Below, one piece after another: positions 1 to 7,168 of a stretch of DNA of 35,481 bases; the stretch's first letter is position 1, and every line of letters starts with the position of its first letter. The position numbers and the translations under genes are program-made. This DNA comes from Candidatus Neomarinimicrobiota bacterium (GTDB taxonomy: Bacteria > Fidelibacterota > UBA8477 > JABMPR01), in the NCBI GenBank assembly GCA_016784545.1, contig JADHUM010000049.1:1-35481 (forward strand). The letters are read 5' to 3'. Below the pieces are notes generated by a model, which saw only the letters and a list, made by a program, of their open reading frames with translations, was not told the origin of the DNA and searched no databases.

Positions 1-44
1 TTACTTGCTTTGATTTTGAAGGAGGGTTTTTTATCTTTGCGCAT
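1..44 (-). CDS. Possible 5' end of a gene running off the left edge
   Basis: On the minus strand an ATG at 44-42 opens a frame that stays open to the window edge (about 14 codons, starting MRKDKKPSFKIK, very lysine-rich). A GAGGTGA sequence lies just upstream at a suitable distance for a ribosome binding site. This binding site lies partly inside the right arm (minus-strand view) of the hairpin at 49-108. There is too little protein to name. It could equally be non-coding sequence beyond a terminator. Confidence 0.3.
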   Translation of the reverse strand, partial: MRKDKKPSFKIKAS

Positions 45-48
45 CTTC

Positions 49-108
49 ACCTCGTAGGTGTGTTATGATTATTTTTTAAGACATTATAATTTAACACGCT
101 TACGAGGT
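49..108. other. Long imperfect hairpin (terminator or translational control)
   Basis: Two 17-nt arms, 49-65 (ACCTCGTAGGTGTGTTA) and 92-108 (TAACACGCTTACGAGGT), can pair except for mismatches in the middle three bases, around a 26-nt A/T-rich loop. On the plus strand the right arm runs into GGTTTTTTATT, as in an intrinsic terminator. On the minus strand the hairpin sits directly before a possible start codon and would bury its ribosome binding site. The loop contains ATTATAAT, which reads as a -10-like TATAAT on both strands. Confidence 0.5.
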
Positions 109-247
109 TTTTTATTATTCTAAATCGGAATCAGGGTCAATCGGATTATTCAATCATCTATCGTATCCATAAACGATTTTCGGCAGATAGTGTATTTACA
201 GTGAGAATTAATTTATGGATTCAGCGGGCTGGCTACTAGATTTCAGC

Positions 248-859
248 ATGCAGATATTATTAGCCCACGCCCTGAGATCAGAGGCTGGATCAATCAGACA
301 GCACTTCCCCCTGGCAAAACTTATAAGTCGTGAAAATGGTCAACAGCTGATACGCCTGGATAAGAATCTACATTTACTCAGAACGGGGATGGGTTTAGAA
401 TTGAGCGAGACTGCCATGGTTGCTCATGTGGATCCTGACAAATATGATTTGATTATTCATTTTGGTGTTAGTGGATCTTTAACCAGAAAGTTGCCTTTGC
501 TGCAAATCATCCAGGGCACAAAATTTTCCTGCGCGGATAGACCTGACCTTAATATTTCTCCCCCAGATATAATGGGTGATACCAGTATTCAAGAGGTATC
601 ATTCTACTCCAGCGCCAAAGCCATTACTGATGAAATTATGAGGGAATCAGCCAGATCTACAGGTGCACTGGCAGTTGATATGGAATCTTATTCGGTTGCT
701 CTCTTCTGTGAGAGGTACAACATACCTCTCCTGGCGATCCGTTGTATCTCGGACCGAGCGGGTATCTCCACTCCAGAAGATTTTAAAAAGCACTATGGCA
801 GGGCATCACAAGCGCTTCAGGAATTTCTCTTGCAGAAAATCCTGTTAAATCTGCCCTGA
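248..859 (+). CDS. Nucleosidase/phosphorylase superfamily protein (MTA/SAH nucleosidase-like)
   Basis: A 203-residue protein of the PNP/UDP phosphorylase fold, the group that cleaves the N-glycosidic bond of nucleosides. The family-typical region is near residues 141-170: VDMES (143-147), where Met-Glu normally contact the ribose, followed by CISDRAG, whose Asp (about 169) would be the catalytic acid. The glycine-rich HFGVSGSL stretch (about 71-78) corresponds to the usual GxxG loop. An in-frame ATG at 215 would add 11 residues, but MQILLAH at 248 looks like the natural first beta strand. The stop is 5 nt before the glycosyltransferase, so the two are probably co-transcribed. Substrate is unknown: MTA/SAH nucleosidase, futalosine hydrolase and hopanoid-associated phosphorylase are all possible. 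Confidence 0.75.
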   Translation: MQILLAHALRSEAGSIRQHFPLAKLISRENGQQLIRLDKNLHLLRTGMGLELSETAMVAHVDPDKYDLIIHFGVSGSLTRKLPLLQIIQGTKFSCADRPDLNISPPDIMGDTSIQEVSFYSSAKAITDEIMRESARSTGALAVDMESYSVALFCERYNIPLLAIRCISDRAGISTPEDFKKHYGRASQALQEFLLQKILLNLP

Positions 860-864
860 ATCTC

Positions 865-1701
865 ATGAACATTTCAGTCATCATTCCCACTTATAATAGA
901 GCCTCTACACTTGAGCGAGCAATTCAATCTGTCCTGGATCAAACCTTCCCAGCCCTGGAAATAGTTGTGGTCGATGATGCATCAACAGACCACACCCCTG
1001 AAATTCTGGAAAAATATTCTGACAGGATAAAGGTCATCACCAATGGCGATAACAGCGGAGTCTCCTTTGCCAGAAATGCTGGCATTCAAGTCGCACGGGG
1101 TGACTGGATAGCTTTCCTGGACTCAGATGATGAATGGAGCCCTGCAAAACTTGAGCACCAAAAGCAGTTTCATGATGCTCACCCCACCTTATTAATCAGT
1201 CAGATTGATGAAATCTGGATTCGCAACGGTGTCAGGGTTAATCCCATGTCTAAACACAAAAAGATAGGCGGGTGGATTTTTGAGGCCTGCATTCCTCTGT
1301 GTATCGTGAGTCCCAGCGCAGTGATCATTCACAAACGCGTATTCGAATACATCGGTTTATTTGATGTCAATTTCCTGGCCTGTGAAGATTATGATCTCTG
1401 GCTAAGAATTGCCCTCCACTATGAGATTGGCTTCCTTGATGAAAAATTGGTGACCCGCTACGGAGGTCACGAGGACCAATTGAGCAGAAAGTACTGGGGT
1501 ATGGACAGATTCAGGATTACTGCAATGGAGAAACACGTGGATAGTGATATTGATCCTGCCTGGAAGAGAACTTTATTGGAGGAGCTGCATTTCAAGTGTG
1601 GTGTGGTTGCTGCAGGTGCAAAAAAAAGGAACAACCAGGAATCAGCTATTCTCTATCTTGAGAAGCAAAAGCGTATCCAATCAAGATTGAATTCTGATTG
1701 A
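865..1701 (+). CDS. Glycosyltransferase family 2
   Basis: A 278-residue GT-A-fold glycosyltransferase expected to transfer a sugar from a nucleotide-sugar donor to a cell-surface glycan. It opens with the family signature SVIIPTYNRASTLERAI (4-20) and VVVDDASTD (34-42). The metal/donor-binding acidic motif is FLDSDDEW (84-91), and the acceptor-side ED motif is in ACEDYDLWLRIA (about 172-183). There is no membrane segment, so it should act at the cytoplasmic face of the membrane. It starts 5 nt after the nucleosidase-like gene and ends 27 nt before the convergent metallophosphoesterase. The acceptor cannot be told from sequence. Confidence 0.88.
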   Translation: MNISVIIPTYNRASTLERAIQSVLDQTFPALEIVVVDDASTDHTPEILEKYSDRIKVITNGDNSGVSFARNAGIQVARGDWIAFLDSDDEWSPAKLEHQKQFHDAHPTLLISQIDEIWIRNGVRVNPMSKHKKIGGWIFEACIPLCIVSPSAVIIHKRVFEYIGLFDVNFLACEDYDLWLRIALHYEIGFLDEKLVTRYGGHEDQLSRKYWGMDRFRITAMEKHVDSDIDPAWKRTLLEELHFKCGVVAAGAKKRNNQESAILYLEKQKRIQSRLNSD

Positions 1702-1728
1702 TTCTACCTACCCAATTGTAACAAATAT

Positions 1729-2526
1729 TTATTCTACCAGGTCGTTTCTAATACTGGCATACTTCAGGGTTGAGTGAAGATTCCTATAGAAAGGGGGTTG
1801 TATCTTGTTCATGTGCTCAATGGCTGCTTCATAATCGTATTCGAAGCGATTGACTTCCCAATATGCTAAGCCATTTTCTAATTTAAGAAATGCTACCACA
1901 CCACGTTTGTCCTCATCAAAAGGTAGACCTGTTGAACCAGGACAGAATACCCGCAAATTGCCGAAATGGTCATGGCGGGGGATGTGGGTGTGTCCGTGAG
2001 TGAACACAAAAGTTTTAGCCTCTTTGTGTTTTGATTGCTCGTGATCACGCCACTTTTTGGCCTCATCCAGGCTGGGTGGTGAATCATCACGACCAAACCA
2101 GGCATGGGTGAATTCCGCATACACGCCATTAATATTCACAAAATGGGACATTTTCATGTTGCGGATAAAATCTTTTCCCTCAGAGCCTAATTGATCAGCT
2201 GTCCATTTTTCATTCGCCACAATGTCAATACAGACGGGATCATCTGGATCCATACCCTCTATGGTGGGTCGTTCGTATTCCCAGATTCGCTCTACCAGGT
2301 AGCGATCATGATTCCCTCGAATAAATATGGGATCGGGGAGGGTCTGGAGCTTTTCAAGGACTTCTGCCGGTGCAGAGCCAAGTGAGAAATTGTCCCCCAA
2401 ACAAATAATCCTATCAATATCTGAATGATCCTCAATCAGCCGAACTGCCTCATCAAGGGCATGAATATTGCCATGAATATCAGTGATTATAGCGAATGTG
2501 GTAGCTTTTCCATCGCCATTAGGCAT
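1729..2526 (-). CDS. Metallophosphoesterase (calcineurin-like)
   Basis: A 265-residue protein with the ordered metal-binding motifs of calcineurin-like phosphoesterases: DIHGN (16-20), GDNFSLG (about 44-50), GNHDR (about 71-75), and THGHTHIPRHDHFGN near residues 175-190. These supply the Asp, His and Asn ligands for a two-metal centre. The DIHGN start and the GHTH-type C-terminal motif resemble the YfcE/PrpE/ApaH-like cytoplasmic enzymes that act on phosphodiesters or nucleotides. There is no signal peptide. The substrate is not known. It is transcribed away from the TPR lipoprotein and towards the glycosyltransferase. Confidence 0.85.
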   Translation of the reverse strand: MPNGDGKATTFAIITDIHGNIHALDEAVRLIEDHSDIDRIICLGDNFSLGSAPAEVLEKLQTLPDPIFIRGNHDRYLVERIWEYERPTIEGMDPDDPVCIDIVANEKWTADQLGSEGKDFIRNMKMSHFVNINGVYAEFTHAWFGRDDSPPSLDEAKKWRDHEQSKHKEAKTFVFTHGHTHIPRHDHFGNLRVFCPGSTGLPFDEDKRGVVAFLKLENGLAYWEVNRFEYDYEAAIEHMNKIQPPFYRNLHSTLKYASIRNDLVE

Positions 2527-2755
2527 GAATTAGACCCTCAATTCGAGTATGATGAAAATTATAGTACGTGCTGGCTCCTTAATATCGAGGGATAAATATC
2601 TCTATTAGGACAGCAAATTCCAACTGCTTTTAAAGGAGGAGGACATATATCAAATTAATGATTCAGGCCTTTTGAAATGGTTGCCTTCGGTGGGACAGAC
2701 GAATATATTTGCGCCTGCATGAAACCGGCATCCAAAATAAGCACTATATCTATAC

Positions 2756-2761
2756 AAGGAG
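2756..2761 (+). promoter_or_regulatory. Ribosome binding site fixing the TPR lipoprotein start
   Basis: AAGGAG lies 5 nt before the ATG at 2767. The same frame is open back to an ATG at 2677, but only the 2767 start has both a ribosome binding site and a lipoprotein signal peptide directly after it. Confidence 0.8.
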
Positions 2762-2766
2762 ATTCA

Positions 2767-3816
2767 ATGAAACAATCAAGAAACCTAATGATCTGGGTTG
2801 TGGGGCTCTTGCTGCTGACGATTCTGGGATGTGATTCCACAGATATGACCTCAGCCAAAGTTTACCTGCAACAAAAAAACTATGAAAAAGCAGAAGAAAT
2901 GCTGCTGGCTGCTACTGACAAAGAGCCAATGAATTCAGAACCCTCATACTTGCTGGCTACGGAGATTTATTCTCGTACCAAAGATTGGGGCAAAGTCTCT
3001 GAATTCCTGACCAAGTCAGCCTCAATCGATGTCAAATTTGCTGATAAGATCAAATTAGCCCGTGAAAAATACTGGGTTGACAATTTCAACTATGGTGCCA
3101 AAGGCTATAATGCCCTCATCAAAGGTGAGGCCAAAGATGAAGCTGAACTTTATACCTCCACCGAAAAAGCTTTTCTGGATTGTATTCTATTGAACCCAGA
3201 AAAACCCGAAGCATATAGCACACTTGCTCAAGTCTATCTCTTTAAAGAAGAGTTTGAAAAAGGCAAGGAGTACATGGTTCTTTCAGTAGATAAGAATCCT
3301 AAGGACATTACTTCTTTGGTTAACCTGGGTCTGGTTTATTTCCGTGAAAAAGATTATGATAATGCTCTGGTATTTATGAAGCGTGCCCTTGAGGTAGATC
3401 CTTCAAACCTGAATGCCATCAAGCAAATCGCCTTTGTTTATGATGCCCGGGGTGAGAAAGAAAAAGCCGCAGCAGCTTATCTGAACGCCATTGAAATGGA
3501 TCCAAACAGTACTGATCTTCATTACAATCTTGGTGTTCTTTATTTCCAGCAGGAAAAATGGCAAGATGCTGCAGATGAATTCATCAAAGTTGCTGAAATT
3601 AACCCCACAGAGGTTGACGGATTATTCAATGCTGGTCTTGCATTTGGTCGTCTGAAAAACTTCAAGGACGCTGAGAAGTATCTTGTCCTAGCATATGAGC
3701 TGACACCAGAAAGTCTGGATGTGGTTCATGAGCTGAAAATGACCCTATACCAATTGTATGGTACCAATGACAAGAGATTCAAAGAAATGGATAAGATCGA
3801 GAAAAGTCTTAAATAG
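2767..3816 (+). CDS. TPR-repeat lipoprotein
   Basis: A 349-residue predicted lipoprotein. The signal peptide (residues 1-21, hydrophobic core WVVGLLLLTIL) ends in the lipobox ILGC with the acylated Cys at 22. The rest consists of tetratricopeptide repeats, with clear TPR spacing such as NLGLVYFREKDYDNALVFM, YNLGVLYFQQEKWQDAADEF and NAGLAFGRLKNFKDAEKYL in the second half, and weaker repeats from about residue 33. TPRs serve as protein-binding scaffolds, so the likely role is assembly or cargo binding at the inner face of the outer membrane or in the periplasm. The gene stands alone, is divergent from the phosphoesterase, and is followed by a strong terminator. No specific partner can be named. 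Confidence 0.85.
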   Translation: MKQSRNLMIWVVGLLLLTILGCDSTDMTSAKVYLQQKNYEKAEEMLLAATDKEPMNSEPSYLLATEIYSRTKDWGKVSEFLTKSASIDVKFADKIKLAREKYWVDNFNYGAKGYNALIKGEAKDEAELYTSTEKAFLDCILLNPEKPEAYSTLAQVYLFKEEFEKGKEYMVLSVDKNPKDITSLVNLGLVYFREKDYDNALVFMKRALEVDPSNLNAIKQIAFVYDARGEKEKAAAAYLNAIEMDPNSTDLHYNLGVLYFQQEKWQDAADEFIKVAEINPTEVDGLFNAGLAFGRLKNFKDAEKYLVLAYELTPESLDVVHELKMTLYQLYGTNDKRFKEMDKIEKSLK

Positions 3817-3837
3817 TTCTTAATCTCATCAATGTTT

Positions 3838-3864
3838 AAAACCCCGCTAAACGCGGGGTTTTTT
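3838..3864 (+). terminator. Intrinsic terminator of the TPR lipoprotein gene
   Basis: Perfect 10-bp stem, AAAACCCCGC (3838-3847) with GCGGGGTTTT (3853-3862), a TAAAC loop, and a run of six T. It starts 21 nt after the stop codon. Confidence 0.92.
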
Positions 3865-3874
3865 ATTTCTCGAG

Positions 3875-3974
3875 TATACGGCAAGGGTCTACTGACCCCA
3901 CAAAAAATATACGGCAAGCATAGATTCAACATACAAGAGCGCACATGCCAAGGGTCTACTGACCCCACAAAAAA
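3875..3974. repeat. 33-bp tandem duplication, second copy interrupted
   Basis: Copy 1 (3875-3907) is TATACGG CAAG GGTCTACTGACCCC ACAAAAAA. Copy 2 has TATACGGCAAG at 3908-3918 and CAAGGGTCTACTGACC... at 3949-3974, identical to copy 1 but split by 34 extra nt. CAAG is present on both sides of the insert. Each copy contains a small hairpin, GGGTC-TACT-GACCC. The region lies between two similar terminators, so the terminator and repeat may have duplicated together. Confidence 0.85.
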
Positions 3975-3996
3975 CCCCTGAGAGGCGGGGTTTTTT
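3971..3996 (+). terminator. Second intrinsic terminator in tandem
   Basis: Stem AAAACCCC (3971-3978) with GGGGTTTT (3987-3994), an 8-nt loop, and a T run through 3996. It resembles the terminator at 3838-3864 and probably arose from the same sequence. Confidence 0.8.
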
Positions 3997-4060
3997 GTTT
4001 CATCTCCACCCACTCGCTTTATTTTCGGGCACACTTCAATCCAAATGAAAGGATCTAATT

Positions 4061-4633
4061 ATGCGTCACCTCTTAATATTTGCCCTGTCCCTTTTCCTTG
4101 CAGTCTCGCTTAGTGCTAAGAAAAAGGGGGCTCCACCCATGACCTCCGGTGCACCTGGGGATAGAACCTGCCATACCAGTAAATGTCATGCCGGGAATGA
4201 TTTAAACTCCGGTGAGGCTGAAATTTCCATTCAAGGCCTCCCCAAGGTTTACAAACCCAATGAGATTTACGATATCACCCTCAGCCTGCAACAGAAGGGT
4301 GCTAAAACCTTCGGTTTTATTGCTACTGTAGCCGATGAAGATGGGAACGCTCAAGGGACTCTGGTTTCATTAAAACACCAGCCCACCCAACTCATTGATG
4401 ACTCGAAAACCAAGTCGCGCACCTCCCGTCGTTATATTTCTCACACTGAACCTGGCATCAAAGCTTCAGAAAAAGGGGAATCACAGAGCTGGACCTTCCA
4501 GTGGCAGGCTCCTGCTGAGGCAGCATCAAGCTCATCCTTCTATTTTGCCTTTAATGCTGGTAATGGGAACAAGAAAAAAACCGGGGATTATATTTATACC
4601 CGCGAGGTGACTGTCGCCCCTGAAAAAAAATAA
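4061..4633 (+). CDS. Secreted Reeler-like (choice-of-anchor V) protein with CX4CH motif
   Basis: A 190-residue exported protein. The signal peptide is residues 1-19 (LLIFALSLFLAVSLSAK). Just after it, TSGAPGDRTCHTSKCHAG (28-45) matches the N-terminal motif of Bacteroidetes-type Reeler/choice-of-anchor V proteins, which normally carry GAPGE-x-TCxxCH. Here the cysteines are C37 and C42 followed by H43, giving CX4CH, a rarer c-type haem attachment spacing. The rest is a predicted beta-sandwich (IYDITLSLQQ, FGFIATVADEDG, WTFQWQAP) ending in a basic tail. These proteins usually have a C-terminal anchor, which is absent here. The gene sits between two strong terminators and is a single transcription unit. 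Haem binding is an inference. Confidence 0.65.
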   Translation: MRHLLIFALSLFLAVSLSAKKKGAPPMTSGAPGDRTCHTSKCHAGNDLNSGEAEISIQGLPKVYKPNEIYDITLSLQQKGAKTFGFIATVADEDGNAQGTLVSLKHQPTQLIDDSKTKSRTSRRYISHTEPGIKASEKGESQSWTFQWQAPAEAASSSSFYFAFNAGNGNKKKTGDYIYTREVTVAPEKK

Positions 4634-4650
4634 ATGGGTCTTTTTCAATG

Positions 4651-4679
4651 AAAGCCGAATCCAAGGATTCGGCTTTTTT
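4651..4679 (+). terminator. Intrinsic terminator after the Reeler-like gene
   Basis: AAAGCCGAATCC (4651-4662) pairs perfectly with GGATTCGGCTTT (4665-4676), followed by TTT. It ends only 23 nt before the start of the next gene. Confidence 0.92.
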
Positions 4680-4702
4680 ATTTGTCCATCAAAGCTAATT
4701 TC

Positions 4703-7168
4703 ATGGACATGATTCGTGATTTACTCAGGAGGATTACACAAGCGGGGCTTATTGTCACTACGTTGCTTTATGGTCAAGAAATTCCCATCATTTCTCCCCA
4801 TTTGCTCCCCTTCCCTGGCATCAAGACAGGTTTGTCTTACTTCTCCCTGAAACCTACCCAGAATATGGAAGTCACTCCTGTCCCCGGGGGCTGGACCATC
4901 GCTGATACAATGCGCGGTGTGCTTGCGTCAGTAGATTTAGAACTATTACGCTACAGATGGTGGGATCATTTTCAGCCGGAATCAAAATTTGACGCCTACT
5001 CCAGCTTGCATTATTCCATCAGGAATCAGATCGGTACCACCAATCTTCCCTCAGCATATCCTACTACTCTAGAATTGAATGGAACAACCCTGTCCGGGTT
5101 CGACATGAACATGCTGATTCGTGGCTTTTCCATAGGTAATTATTTTACTTATGGTTACAGTCGGAGAGGAAGTTTACATGCTCAAATTGGTTTGGGACTT
5201 TCGCATCTCAGTCTGTACAAAAACTCAAGTGGTGTTCGTGTTCTGGAGTCAAATGGCTACCATATCAATTTTGGGCTGGGATGGAGGGCGACCCTTTTTG
5301 GTCGAATGGGAAAACGATTCCGGATTGGGGTAGATCTGGGTTATACCCTGGAAGACTTTAATCTGGCCGATCAGGAAGAATCCTTGAAACTACCAGGTGG
5401 TGGAACCGGTGAAGTCTCACCCATTCAATCCCTTTCCCTTGGTACACCAGATTTGAATGTAACTTTGGAATTTGGTGAAGCACTCTTTGGGGCATATACG
5501 CCATTTCGTGACCCCTACAGATTGGGTTTGCTCAATATAAGTGCCGGGGTAAGTCTCCTGAATTTTAAAACGGGTGTCTCCATACAGTATGACTCTTCAG
5601 GAACCGAGCTGAGCATTCCCGCTGTATCCGCCATCAGTCAAAACTATGATCTTCAAATCTTTAAATACAACTGGCCCTTTCACTTTATTCGTCAAGCCAA
5701 TGTTGATGTTTTTAGCGGACTAGGTGTACGCTTCTGGAAAATGACCTTGCCAACATCACTCCCCTCTGGATGGGCAAGCAGCCTAACAGATGGCAGCGCT
5801 ACCTTCAATAATTTGCAATTTTCACCCCGAGTTTATGATATTTACCTGGATCACGAAATCATCTATCCATTTGGACCAAAGTTTTACACAAGAGTTCGAG
5901 GCGGGACAGGGTTTGCATCCATGACTCTGTACGAGAACAAAGTTTTAGACAGATTAATCGATGCTACGGCCTTCACCTGGCATATAGGTACTGGTGCCGG
6001 CTATACCATCAAAGGAGATGGGAGTTCAAGGGTTTCCTTTGGCGTGAATCTGGATTATGTGCATCAAGCCTTTGAGATTGACATGAATGCATCAAATCTT
6101 TCAGCTGTTGATCCAAATGAAGTCATTCCCATTAAATATATTGATCTCAGTCAGCCTGTTGTCTCATTGAATATTGGTCTGATATTTGGTGGATACCCCA
6201 ATGCCGCCATGAAAGCCTTCAAAGCGTTTAAGGACAAACACTATGCAAGCTCCCTAGAAACCATGCAGGAGCTTCTGCAATTCACGCCAAATCATCACAA
6301 CAAGAATGCAGTGCTGCTTCAAAAACAAATGGTGGAGGATTCACTGGTCACGAAGTACTATCGGGATGTCCGCACGATTCTTTCACAGGGGAAAATTGGA
6401 GATGCTCACTCCCTCATTCAACAAGGTGAAAAACCACCTGGGGAAGCAGCCGAGAGAGCTGTCCTGGAAATGAAAGTAGAGATAGCAGACCGAGCCTTAG
6501 AGGGTGTTGCCGTGGCGTTGAAGATGTTGGACTACGAACTCGCCGAGGATCTCATTCTACTGGCCCTTAAAAGTGACCCCTCTTCTTACTCAATTGCCAA
6601 AGTTCTCCTGGCACGATCCTATATCATTAGGGCCACCGTTTTGTATCAATCAGGAGTCTATGGTCGAAGTCTATATTGGCTCAAACAAGCTGACGGGCTC
6701 ACTGACCGCTATGAAATGGTAACAGCCGATCTGCGTCAGAAGATTGGAGATGGACGCCTTGACGATGCCAATGAGGGCATCTTGAAAGAAGACCGCAAAA
6801 TGGTGTACGAATCCATGAAGGACGCGAAGAGTCTTAATCCAGTGCTCTCTGATATTGTTGATGTACATTTAAAAGACCTGGAACAGGCCATCAAATATGC
6901 TGACGAGCAAAAGATCGCTCCCATGAAGCGCATGGCCCTTGACAATTTGATGGATGATGTTGAAAACCTGAATCCTGAGAATTTTACGCCCAAGCTGGGT
7001 ATGAAGGGATCACTTATCGTTCGATATATCGGTCCCCCTGAGCGAAGGTTCAAAGAAGGTGAGTATGAGCTCTTCGTCTATCCAAAATCTGAATCCATGG
7101 AGATTTGGTTGTATCTAAAACAGGGCAGTGTTGAGAAAGTGGAATATCAGAACAAACAAAAGAAGTAA
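4703..7168 (+). CDS. Large envelope protein: barrel-like N-terminal half, helical-repeat C-terminal half (unrecognised)
   Basis: I do not recognise this 821-residue protein. It begins with a signal-peptide-like stretch (AGLIVTTLLYGQ, about 15-26). Residues 30 to about 498 are rich in alternating, glycine- and aromatic-containing beta strands typical of outer-membrane barrels (for example FRIGVDLGYTLEDF, VSFGVNLDYVHQAFEID, VSLNIGLIFGGYP). From about 499 to 750 it becomes helical, with TPR-like or coiled segments (AAMKAFKAFKDKHYASSLETM, ELAEDLILLALKSDPSS). A short beta-rich tail follows (SLIVRYIGPPERRFKEGEYELF). A TTG at 4682 opens the same frame, but the ATG at 4703 gives a better signal peptide. 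It lies directly behind a strong terminator and ends immediately against the convergent permease gene. Confidence 0.75.
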   Translation: MDMIRDLLRRITQAGLIVTTLLYGQEIPIISPHLLPFPGIKTGLSYFSLKPTQNMEVTPVPGGWTIADTMRGVLASVDLELLRYRWWDHFQPESKFDAYSSLHYSIRNQIGTTNLPSAYPTTLELNGTTLSGFDMNMLIRGFSIGNYFTYGYSRRGSLHAQIGLGLSHLSLYKNSSGVRVLESNGYHINFGLGWRATLFGRMGKRFRIGVDLGYTLEDFNLADQEESLKLPGGGTGEVSPIQSLSLGTPDLNVTLEFGEALFGAYTPFRDPYRLGLLNISAGVSLLNFKTGVSIQYDSSGTELSIPAVSAISQNYDLQIFKYNWPFHFIRQANVDVFSGLGVRFWKMTLPTSLPSGWASSLTDGSATFNNLQFSPRVYDIYLDHEIIYPFGPKFYTRVRGGTGFASMTLYENKVLDRLIDATAFTWHIGTGAGYTIKGDGSSRVSFGVNLDYVHQAFEIDMNASNLSAVDPNEVIPIKYIDLSQPVVSLNIGLIFGGYPNAAMKAFKAFKDKHYASSLETMQELLQFTPNHHNKNAVLLQKQMVEDSLVTKYYRDVRTILSQGKIGDAHSLIQQGEKPPGEAAERAVLEMKVEIADRALEGVAVALKMLDYELAEDLILLALKSDPSSYSIAKVLLARSYIIRATVLYQSGVYGRSLYWLKQADGLTDRYEMVTADLRQKIGDGRLDDANEGILKEDRKMVYESMKDAKSLNPVLSDIVDVHLKDLEQAIKYADEQKIAPMKRMALDNLMDDVENLNPENFTPKLGMKGSLIVRYIGPPERRFKEGEYELFVYPKSESMEIWLYLKQGSVEKVEYQNKQKK

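Noticed and set aside
215-1701. Hopanoid (HpnG-HpnB-like) gene pair
   Set aside because: A nucleosidase-like gene beside a GT2 recalls hopanoid clusters, but no squalene-hopene cyclase or radical-SAM hopanoid gene is present.
2677-2766. Longer form of the TPR lipoprotein
   Set aside because: The added 30 residues would place the lipoprotein signal internally; the internal ATG has its own AAGGAG.
3875-3974. CRISPR or insertion sequence remnant
   Set aside because: Only two repeat copies, no cas or transposase gene, and the insert is 34 nt.
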